The translations under genes and the position numbers were made by a program. A stretch of 27,308 nucleotides of DNA from a virus: IMG/VR virus record IMGVR_UViG_3300028388_004789, positions 1 to 27,308 of that record. One strand, written 5' to 3'. The notes under the pieces were generated by a model. That model ran no database searches. It was not told the origin of the DNA and saw only the letters and a list, made by a program, of their open reading frames with translations. This document shows positions 1-7,200 of this stretch, piece after piece (within the stretch, counting starts at the first letter, position 1; every line of letters starts with the position of its first letter).

Positions 1-59
1 TTTTCATCAATACCACCATCTTCATTTACCCATTCTACTAACTCTTTCAACTTAGACAT
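1..59 (-). CDS. Hypothetical protein, N-terminal fragment (runs off left edge)
   Basis: Only the first 19 codons are in the window. They read MSKLKELVEWVNEDGGIDE, and the rest lies beyond base 1. The start is supported by a strong AAAGGAG ribosome-binding site inside the last codons of the preceding gene and by tight packing: the preceding TAG is followed by one base and then this ATG. It is the last visible member of the coupled minus-strand string after the tail fibre genes. Too little is present to assign a function. Confidence 0.55.
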   Translation of the reverse strand, partial: MSKLKELVEWVNEDGGIDE

Positions 60-60
60 T

Positions 61-342
61 CTATTTCTCCTTTATATAAACATCAATGTATCCACTACAT
101 TGTTTAAAACATACTCTATAATTAAGAAGTACCGTATAGTGCTCTACTTTATCATCATCATTTATCTCTGCTATTCTCAAACTAACCTCTTTAGCCTTCT
201 TTGTCTTAGGTACATAAGTCTGAAGAAAATAATCGTTATCATATAACAAAGTAGATACATACCTCACACATTCAGTAAAAGGTAAGTACCTATATTCGTT
301 CTTGGTCGTGATAAGTAATTTCTTTATCTTTTCCATAATCAT
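61..342 (-). CDS. Hypothetical 93-aa protein following the truncated radical-SAM gene
   Basis: I do not recognise this small protein. It is lysine-rich at the N-terminus, has no signal peptide or membrane segment, and contains three cysteines (one near residue 24, two close together near residues 77 and 81). Its ATG overlaps the stop of the radical-SAM fragment in an ATGA arrangement, so it is probably translated by coupling. A second Met lies two codons in. It does not look like the missing remainder of the radical-SAM enzyme: no GGEP-like or glycine-rich SAM-binding strand is visible. Its function is unknown; position suggests it belongs to the accessory module downstream of the tail fibre genes. 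Confidence 0.6.
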   Translation of the reverse strand: MIMEKIKKLLITTKNEYRYLPFTECVRYVSTLLYDNDYFLQTYVPKTKKAKEVSLRIAEINDDDKVEHYTVLLNYRVCFKQCSGYIDVYIKEK

Positions 343-542
343 CCAACAATGATAATATCTTCTTTGTTAAAGTATCTTGTGAAATTTTCTAGAGACCAAG
401 AACTTAACTTCAACCAGTCTTGTTTATCGAGTCCATTAGGATTTGTTCTTTGACATTGTGGACACTTCGCGTTACAATGTGTAGTTGCTTCTACAATCAA
501 TTTTAATTTTTTTTCGCTATAAGCTTCAGCCCAATCTGTCAT
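339..542 (-). CDS. Truncated radical-SAM protein (67 aa, FeS motif only)
   Basis: The protein carries a textbook radical-SAM cluster motif, CNAKCPQC, with C23, C27 and C30 in the CxxxCxxC spacing that binds a [4Fe-4S] cluster. It lies in the usual N-terminal context (KLIVEATTHC before, QRTNPNG after). Full-length radical-SAM enzymes of marine myoviruses are roughly 250-300 residues; this frame stops about 37 residues after the motif, before the GGEP-type strand and the rest of the SAM-binding barrel. Both ends are tidy ATGA overlaps, with the methyltransferase gene upstream and the 93-aa gene downstream, so the reading frame is embedded in a coupled operon rather than obviously broken. It is either a remnant left by a deletion or recombination, or a minimal FeS protein. 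It cannot be a normal radical-SAM enzyme alone. Confidence 0.7.
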   Translation of the reverse strand: MTDWAEAYSEKKLKLIVEATTHCNAKCPQCQRTNPNGLDKQDWLKLSSWSLENFTRYFNKEDIIIVG

Positions 543-1102
543 CTTCCAATCACCATAAATCTACTAAATTTTTCTAATTGCAATTCACCAGCAAAGTGTA
601 TGTCTACATATGGTAGTTCATTAACAAAATCATCAAGGCTTTTTTTACAGTTGATATGACTATCAATTTCAAAATAATTGTTTGATTGCAATGTAAGCCA
701 CTTCTTATTTTCAGTTATTTCAAAAATTTGATCTATATATTCTTGATCGACATGTTCACAACTGGTGCAAATAATAGAATCAAAAATGTTTACTTTTTCT
801 TTTAAATATGATACCATATCACATGTTGCAAACTCTACTTCAGGATACATAATTTTTCCGTATTTCTTGCACCCTGGATCTATGTCAACTGTTCTAGCAT
901 TAATTAATTTATCTGCTAAGCTTCCGTACCATCCACCCAAAATTAAATGTTTAGTCGCAGATGTTGGTAAATTATTAATTAACCAGTTTTTGCTTTGTTC
1001 TTGTCTCTCATTAAGACTATTAACGATATCTAAGACTCTATAAGGATCAGTGTTATAAGCTTTCTTTATTGCTTTTAAAATATTGTGCAAAGTCTTCACC
1101 AT
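539..1102 (-). CDS. Class I SAM-dependent methyltransferase-like protein
   Basis: A 187-aa protein with the layout of a Rossmann-fold methyltransferase. A glycine-rich motif I (LILGGWYG, about residues 53-60) is followed by an acidic end of strand 2 (VDIDP, 72-76), then ATCDM (92-96) at the motif III position and TSCEHVD (113-119) near motif IV. The substrate cannot be read. The first 17 codons overlap the end of the glycosyltransferase-like gene by 50 bases in another frame, and no strong Shine-Dalgarno precedes the ATG, so a slightly later start is possible. The end overlaps the radical-SAM fragment by ATGA. Standing between a sugar-transferase-like gene and a radical-SAM relic behind tail fibre genes, it may modify a small molecule, a glycan or a virion protein; that is inference. 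Confidence 0.7.
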   Translation of the reverse strand: MVKTLHNILKAIKKAYNTDPYRVLDIVNSLNERQEQSKNWLINNLPTSATKHLILGGWYGSLADKLINARTVDIDPGCKKYGKIMYPEVEFATCDMVSYLKEKVNIFDSIICTSCEHVDQEYIDQIFEITENKKWLTLQSNNYFEIDSHINCKKSLDDFVNELPYVDIHFAGELQLEKFSRFMVIGR

Positions 1103-1604
1103 TATATGTTACGAGCGGAGTCTCATGTATCCATGGATTCGCGTGGGATGATATAATTCCATCTTCAAATAAATCATATTCAACATCTTCCCAAAATAAA
1201 AATCGATCAATGCCTTTATATTTTCTCATAAAATAATCTTTATTTGATTGGAAATGCTTCCATATATGAGATTGATCACCTTCCCAATACATAAGAGAAG
1301 AGTTGATGACTGTATCTAATTTTTGAGGAGAGTAGAATTCTTTTGAATTTCTTTTCCAATAAGCAGACCATATTAAAAACGGTTTCTTTTCAAAATCTGG
1401 AATCTTATCGTATGCAATTGTATCTATGTCTATATACAGACATGGTCCATGAATAGTAAATAAAGCTAGCTTATTCCAAACACCATTTAAGTTAGATAAC
1501 TCTCCACGATACGTGATATGCTCATCTGCTGATATTGTTGAATGAATCGCTTCATTCATTTCTTCAGTATATTTGTCACCAACTAAGCATGTTAAAAGTT
1601 TCAT
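1053..1604 (-). CDS. Glycosyltransferase-like protein (GT-A type, DxD motif)
   Basis: A 183-aa cytoplasmic protein. Hydrophobic strand CLYIDIDT (residues 55-62) carries a DxD motif (D59, D61) of the kind that binds the metal and nucleotide-sugar in GT-A glycosyltransferases. It is preceded by a VWNKLALF helix, an arrangement typical of GT8-like and related phage/bacterial families. Later conserved-looking elements are NSSLMYW (about 106-112) and an acidic FWEDVEYDLF patch followed by SHANPW. It lacks a C-terminal membrane or second domain and is shorter than most GT-A enzymes. The ATG overlaps the stop of the 159-aa gene (ATGA). Likely role: sugar transfer to a virion or host component. Family membership is inferred from motifs only. 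Confidence 0.6.
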   Translation of the reverse strand: MKLLTCLVGDKYTEEMNEAIHSTISADEHITYRGELSNLNGVWNKLALFTIHGPCLYIDIDTIAYDKIPDFEKKPFLIWSAYWKRNSKEFYSPQKLDTVINSSLMYWEGDQSHIWKHFQSNKDYFMRKYKGIDRFLFWEDVEYDLFEDGIISSHANPWIHETPLVTYNGEDFAQYFKSNKESL

Positions 1605-2080
1605 TCTATAATCTGTAAATAAGCTCTTAATACGTCTCTATAGTTTGTTGATTTTCTTATGAGTGCTTTTAATTCTGAATTTTCACTATTACGAATTTCT
1701 TCAACTTCAAATACTGCCAATTTAAACGCAAATAATTCTTCTTTATCTACTTCGTCGTCTTGTTGCAATATTGCTCTCATTACAAGTTGTGGAATTTCAG
1801 ATTTATTTGCTTCTTTAAATATAAGTCCATCTTCTTCTGCAATAGATTTTACTAAATCTTTAAATACAGCTCTTTCTTCTTTAATGTGTTGAGTAGTATT
1901 TTCTTCTATTTTTTCTAGAGATACTATCGATAGTAAATAATCTAATATAGGATTATCATCAAAATTGGCGATAAAATATTCATGAAGTTGTTCATCATAA
2001 AGATAAGTTACTTTAATGGTATCTTCTTTATTATTGGTGAATACTGCGTTAATGTAATTTTCTGAATTAAATGGTTCCAT
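1601..2080 (-). CDS. Hypothetical acidic 159-aa protein downstream of a tail structural gene
   Basis: I do not recognise this protein. It is rich in Glu and Asp, predicted mainly helical, with no membrane segment or signal peptide. The N-terminal part (to about residue 60) looks like a small mixed alpha/beta region; the remainder is charged helices ending in LRAYLQIIE. Its ATG overlaps the stop of the preceding structural gene (TAATG) and its own stop overlaps the glycosyltransferase-like start, so it is translated in step with tail proteins. Size, acidity and position directly after fibre-type genes would suit a fibre-assembly chaperone, but no motif proves this. Confidence 0.6.
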   Translation of the reverse strand: MEPFNSENYINAVFTNNKEDTIKVTYLYDEQLHEYFIANFDDNPILDYLLSIVSLEKIEENTTQHIKEERAVFKDLVKSIAEEDGLIFKEANKSEIPQLVMRAILQQDDEVDKEELFAFKLAVFEVEEIRNSENSELKALIRKSTNYRDVLRAYLQIIE

Positions 2081-3015
2081 TAAAAAGTCCTAGCTCTTAA
2101 ATAATATGTTGAAATCGTCACTTGGCTTCCAGCTGGAAATCTTTGTGCTCTATAATCATTACCAGTCACCTTCACTTGACCTATTTTGTTGCTTCCTAGT
2201 CTAGTATTTACTATTCCAGTTCCTAAAGCTCTATAACCACTTAAATTAGTTCCAATTGAGTATTCTATTCGCGATCCTTCTGTATTACTAAAAATAAAAT
2301 TAAAAAAAGGAACGACCTTAGACTGTAATTCAGAAAGACTATATTCTTTTAAATTTTTATTTGTGGTAATAAACAAAGGTCTAAATCCATCTACTATACT
2401 ATCAGAAATCGAATCGAATTTATGAAGCCAATATCTTTTTGCAATTGTTGGTTGATCTAATGCCTCTGGTATTGAAGAATTTTGATATGCTCCAGCGTTT
2501 GCAATAGTGTCGACAAAGATTGGATTATTACTTACTAAACTATATCCTCCAGATAAAGAATTTCCGTCGTGAACTCTATATGGAGTAATTGATCCATTTT
2601 GTATTAAAGTTAAAGCTGATCCAATAAATGTGTCAAACATGTCATCAGCACTCATAGCTCTAATTGCTCGAGATCCTCGTTGATAATATACTGGATAATC
2701 AGTTCCATCGCTATTTGCAGGTTCAGCCAAACTTTGAGATGTAAACGTAATTCTGTTATACTCTACAGACACACTACCAAGAGAAGCTGGAGTTGGAAAA
2801 GAAATAGTTCCAGTAACATGAGGACTAGCAGTAACTCGAGTATCAACCATAGTTGATAAGTTACCATTGTTGACAGAAGATACTGCTAAGCGCGCAGAAG
2901 GATTAGCTCCATATCCAGACAATATCCACTTCGCGACAGTATCAATTTGTTCATCTGTCATTTCTTGAAGCGCGCCAAAATTTCGATTATAATATAGAGG
3001 TCTCACCCGAGCCAT
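2080..3015 (-). CDS. Virion structural protein, marine T4-like tail/baseplate type (311 aa)
   Basis: The N-terminus (MARVRPLYYNRNFGALQEM, then TDEQID) and the C-terminus (TGNDYRAQRFPAGSQV and a final YYLRARTF strand) match a pattern I know from tail-associated proteins of cyanophage-type myoviruses. The protein is rich in Ser, Asn, Thr and Gly and in beta strands, and lacks signal peptide or membrane segments, as expected of a phage adhesin or baseplate-peripheral protein assembled in the cytoplasm. It follows the repeat fibre gene by 10 bases and is coupled (TAATG) to the next gene. A role as fibre or fibre adaptor is inferred from neighbours; its exact position in the virion is not known to me. 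Confidence 0.65.
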   Translation of the reverse strand: MARVRPLYYNRNFGALQEMTDEQIDTVAKWILSGYGANPSARLAVSSVNNGNLSTMVDTRVTASPHVTGTISFPTPASLGSVSVEYNRITFTSQSLAEPANSDGTDYPVYYQRGSRAIRAMSADDMFDTFIGSALTLIQNGSITPYRVHDGNSLSGGYSLVSNNPIFVDTIANAGAYQNSSIPEALDQPTIAKRYWLHKFDSISDSIVDGFRPLFITTNKNLKEYSLSELQSKVVPFFNFIFSNTEGSRIEYSIGTNLSGYRALGTGIVNTRLGSNKIGQVKVTGNDYRAQRFPAGSQVTISTYYLRARTF

Positions 3016-3025
3016 AAGTTAAATC

Positions 3026-4015
3026 CTATGGTTTATTACCAACAGCTGTTAGAGCTGCAGCAATCCTGTCTAGAGCTTGATATATTGTTGTAGGTTGTGG
3101 AGACGTCCAGTGGAACACTACTCCAGGTGAATATCCCAATGGACTTGCAGAGTCGACCCATTCAAACTCATTTCCATCCCATGCCAATACAGATCCTGCG
3201 CTAGCACTATCGGTATCTAAATTTAGACCTGGAATTCTAAGTCTGTTGTGGTTTCTATTACCGATTACTATTTCGTTGTTTGTAGTAATACTAGTGATAG
3301 TAGATTCAAAACCAATCATGATGTTGTTGCAACCGCTTGTCACCATGCATCCAGCGCGAGCACCTAAAGCGACGTTGCATTTTCCGATTGTGACATCACA
3401 TAAGTTGTCGATGCCAACACCAACGTTTTTATCAGCTTCTGTCGCGCTATATAACCCAGTTACACCAATTGAAGTATTACATTCACCACATAGCAGGTTG
3501 GGCATGTTATCTGCACCAACTGCAGTATTATAGTGTTCAGTTGCGCAGCTTAGAGCTCTATGGCCAATCGCGGTATTCATGAATCCGCATATGTTAAGAC
3601 GAAGCGTTCTATCGCCAATACCTACGTTGTTTCTAGTTCCGCATGCGCACGATTGAGCTAGATGCCCGATCGCAACATTACCAAACCCCGAATCCATATT
3701 TTCTAGAGCGCCATAGCCGACAGCAATGTTACAGAATCCAGTTGTAGCTAATCGCATTGCGTTAATGCCAACTGCTACATTATTTTTATTACTTTGTATA
3801 AGATTTAGAGCATTGCCACCTAAACCAAGAGAAGAACTATCTGAAAAACCATCGGTTAATCCATTGATCGAACTCGTGGCTCTTACACGGTTAATGGCGT
3901 CAACGAGATTATCATCTTCGATGCTATCTAAATTACCGACGTTTGCAGCAATCTCATTAATCTTATTCACTTGTGTTACAAGTAAGTCAGAAAAGAGTAC
4001 ACAAGTAATTGCCAT
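3026..4015 (-). CDS. Tail fibre with ten cysteine-rich 17-residue trimeric repeats
   Basis: A 329-aa fibre. Residues 1-75 form an N-terminal part with a helical VNKINEIAANVGNLD stretch that probably attaches it to the baseplate. Residues 79-235 are ten tandem units beginning NVAVG, NIAVG, NTAIG, NTSIG and so on, spaced 17 residues apart (one unit of 16). This is the NTAVG-type repeat found in phage fibres and related to the left-handed beta-roll of YadA-like trimeric adhesins. Eleven cysteines fall within the repeats. Residues 265-290 contain SVLAWDGNEFEWVD, a small module common in marine phage fibres, and the C-terminus is helical (IYQALDRIAAALTAV), possibly a trimerisation segment. The fibre would act in host recognition. 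A TATAAATA element lies 148 bases upstream within the previous gene. Confidence 0.8.
   Translation of the reverse strand: MAITCVLFSDLLVTQVNKINEIAANVGNLDSIEDDNLVDAINRVRATSSINGLTDGFSDSSSLGLGGNALNLIQSNKNNVAVGINAMRLATTGFCNIAVGYGALENMDSGFGNVAIGHLAQSCACGTRNNVGIGDRTLRLNICGFMNTAIGHRALSCATEHYNTAVGADNMPNLLCGECNTSIGVTGLYSATEADKNVGVGIDNLCDVTIGKCNVALGARAGCMVTSGCNNIMIGFESTITSITTNNEIVIGNRNHNRLRIPGLNLDTDSASAGSVLAWDGNEFEWVDSASPLGYSPGVVFHWTSPQPTTIYQALDRIAAALTAVGNKP
3311..3781 (-). repeat. Ten degenerate 51-base repeats coding for 17-residue fibre units
   Basis: This part of the fibre gene encodes ten units whose first residues are N79, N96, N113, N130, N147, N163, N180, N197, N214 and N231. Each starts N-[VIT]-[AGSM]-[VIL]-G. 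Spacing is 17 codons except one of 16. The DNA has diverged between units, so the array is kept by protein structure rather than by recent duplication. Confidence 0.85.
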
Positions 4016-4016
4016 T

Positions 4017-4238
4017 TTAACCCTCTACTATTTTTTTAAGAAGTTCTTTAATTTCTGATATATCTTTTTTTAAATTATCAACATCATTCGCTAAAGATTC
4101 TTCTTTCTTTTTGTTTTCGATCCAAGCTTGTTTTCTTGCCTTAGCAGCTTCAATCTCTTGAATATTTATATTCAATACTACGCCAGATTCTTCGTCTTTT
4201 GCTAGGCCCTGATGGCCTTCAATTTTCTTCAACTTCAT
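4017..4238 (-). CDS. Small coiled-coil protein, marine T4-like structural cluster
   Basis: A 73-aa protein opening MKLKKIEGHQGLAKDEESG, followed by VVLNIN. This N-terminal pattern recurs in small proteins beside the large structural genes of marine myoviruses. Residues about 30-70 are charged and heptad-like (DNLKKDISEIKELLKKIV), predicting a coiled coil. It sits between the 1757-aa virion protein and the repeat fibre with essentially no spacing, so it may help fold or connect the fibre, or be a minor virion part. There is no direct evidence for either. It contains an internal TATAAATA on its coding strand that could serve the next gene. Confidence 0.7.
   Translation of the reverse strand: MKLKKIEGHQGLAKDEESGVVLNINIQEIEAAKARKQAWIENKKKEESLANDVDNLKKDISEIKELLKKIVEG
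4163..4170 (-). promoter_or_regulatory. Possible T4-type late promoter (TATAAATA) inside a gene
   Basis: A perfect TATAAATA on the minus strand (written tatttata on plus). It lies within the 73-aa gene and about 150 bases before the repeat-fibre start. The match is exact, but the site overlaps Asn-Ile codons (NINI), so coincidence is possible. Confidence 0.35.
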
Positions 4239-7200
4239 TTACACCGCCAATGCTATTACTCTTGCATCTGCTATTCTAGGAATCAAACTACTATTATAAG
4301 ATTTCATTACAAATTTAAGCTGAAACTGTGTGAATGGACTCATATTACCAGCTTGTCCACCAATCAAATATTGATATTCTCTATACAAGAACATAGAACC
4401 TGTCCCTTGAGCTCCAGAGCCACTTGGCTCAAAGAATTCCCAATTTTTATCTCTAATATTTTCGCCCTCAACAGCAGTTCTATAATAAACATCTATTCTA
4501 GCTTCATTTGGTATTGCAGCACTGAATAAGACATGTAATCCTACTGCTGAGCTAATCAAATTAGTGATCTTAGTGATATGCTTCGAAGCAGAAGATCCAC
4601 CAGATGGCTCTGTCTCTGGCACATAATCCATTGGTGTATTGTAGTCTAACTGCCAATCAATAGAATTTTCTACTGTAAGTAACGTACTTCTTTGCAAATC
4701 TAAGATAGGTGATACGTTTCTATCAGTAGTTTCCATATTAATTAAGAACGTTGTAGATGCATTACCGCTGAGATATTCTAACTCATTATCTCTTGAAGCA
4801 ACCATCATTGGTGTACCAATCAAATTAAGATTATTTAATTCAACTGGTACGTAATCAAATTCATCATAAGCATCATTTAAATCGGTTCCACGGCCAAGTC
4901 CCCACGCGTCCCCGGTTGTGAACTTAGCTTGAGCTGAAAGAGAAGTTGCTTCAGGTTGTAAATTTGTGATAAGAGGAATCATCTCGTTAATCATAGCATT
5001 TTGTGTAGCTACTAGATCATTACCTCCAGATCTAATTGTTTCAGTTGCTAAAGCAACTTCCGGAAGTTCTATTTTATATCCTGACCAATCAAGCGCAACG
5101 ATCTGATGTGTTCCATTAATTATACTGCCTGAAACACCACCGTATAGAGTCGATTCATCTAACCCTGAAAGTGTTACAAAATCATTCTTAATAAATCCAT
5201 GACCAAGATGATTAATTTTTACTACATTACTTCCGCTAGTTGTTTCAATTGGATTTCCGACAAGTCTCTTATCTGGCGGTTGTCCATTTTTAAGATAAAC
5301 GTATCCGGTTGGATCAAATACTGCTTTGTTAATCTTAAACATTAAGTCTCGAGTTTGTACAGGCGACCAAGTTGTGCCGTTCTGTGATTCAAAGAAAACT
5401 CCAAGAGCTGGCTGCTTTGCAACTCTAGCTTCAGTCGTTCCAATGATAAAGTCATAGATGTCAGCAACATAAACATTATATTCAGTACTTTCTGCAAGAA
5501 CTACAATAGCATATTCTCTGTTTGGAGAAAGATAAATTGGTTCTTCAAATTCAAACTTAGTAGGATTCGCTCTAATACTATTAAGATTATTAGTATCTCC
5601 TGGAATTCTTACATCTGCTGAGTTAACAAATTTGACGGCACCCGGTAATGGATACTCAACTGGAGTTCCATTTTCAACTTCTCTAATTTGAACTTGAACT
5701 GGTACGCTTACATCTTTGCTCTGGAAATAAAGATCAACATCAGTTAAGAAAATGCCATTTGGATATGTTCTTTGGTTGACGAAGAAAGATTGTGCAATTG
5801 GATCCCAGAAACAGTACCAAGCTTTTTTCTTCTCGATCACAGTCATGACTTCGACAATTCGAGTCGACTCAATTTGTCTTTGCCAAGTTTCTAACTGACC
5901 AGCTGAAGTGAATTGAGCAGCAGCAGATGACAACGCACCATTATCACTATCAGCACTAATATCTAGAAGTTTAAACATTTTCGTACCAGTTCTGAACTTT
6001 AAATCAGAAGTACTTGGTATAAAGAATGATCCAATCAATGTTCCAGCAGAATCCGTGTATAAATTAGTGCTTCCATCAGGATGCTCAGTAGCATTTCTAT
6101 AGACGTTGCCATATCTTTGTTCTGTGCCAGAATATCTTTGGAATTTATTCTCTCGGCGACACCAATTTGACACTGGAACTCCGTCAAAGAAAGCAAAGTG
6201 TCTACTATTTGGTCTTAAAGATTGAGCTCTAAAAGAAACTTTAATAGATCTCATATAGGGTATAGAAACAGAAGATAAAAGCTTATCTCCTACATATTTA
6301 AAGTCTACACGATCTCCAGTAATAACATCGCTGTTACTGACACCACTGCTCTTAAATACTTGTCCACCTATTGCTGATCCAATAGCGGATCCGAGTTGCT
6401 GTGATAATATCGAGGAACCAACAATCGGTACTGAGTAAATTGCTGCTGCAGTAAGTGCTCCGGCTGATCCAAGTCCAGCTAGAGCGGATCCAACAACTCC
6501 AGCACCTAATCCACCAGTGAGTCCAATAATTGCAGTTCCAATAAGCCCGCCGACGATACTTCCTACTAACCCGCCCCAATCTCTAGTTTCAATTACTTTA
6601 GTTCCAACATTATTGACTCGAGTTCCTTTATCGATAATTGCGTCTGGAGCCCAATCTGTTTCAATCCACGCATCTGAAGCTGGAGACAAATCCATATGCC
6701 CAATGTTAAGTATAACTTCAAATGGGTTAACATTTGTAAACGTACTGGCAATATCTTGAGAAGTCAATAACTCTGTATTATAAGGAATATAAAGATTATC
6801 GCCTTTGAGAACAACAAAACCATTATTAGCATCATTTGAATCAAATAACAATCTTGTATCGTTTGGATAGTATCTAGGAAGAATACAATCATTTTCTTTA
6901 TCTAAAGATGCTCTATAATCTTCAGCAAATAAATCTGTGAAAGAAAAATCTTTAAAATTATCTGCAAAGAATCCAGATTTAGTTCTGTCATTTCCTTGCG
7001 AATCTAATGTTGTAAGTATAGATGTGTTTAATTCTAATAATCCTAAAGAAGCAACTTCCGCTACTCTATTAATTTTATCTTCTAGACGACCAATGTCTTT
7101 CATGGTATAACGTTTATTATTAACTAGATTTAGTGTTAAATCAGAATCGTTAAGAGTTCCAGGATAAAGCTCCATGTTATAAATGTCTAAAGTTCCAGCT

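Noticed and set aside
3246-4058. Two plus-strand frames (95 and 110 codons) opposite the repeat fibre
   Set aside because: They mirror the repeat-coding DNA and have no features of their own.
4212-4529. 105-codon plus-strand frame opposite the end of the giant virion protein
   Set aside because: Antisense shadow of a confident gene; no motif, no start signal.
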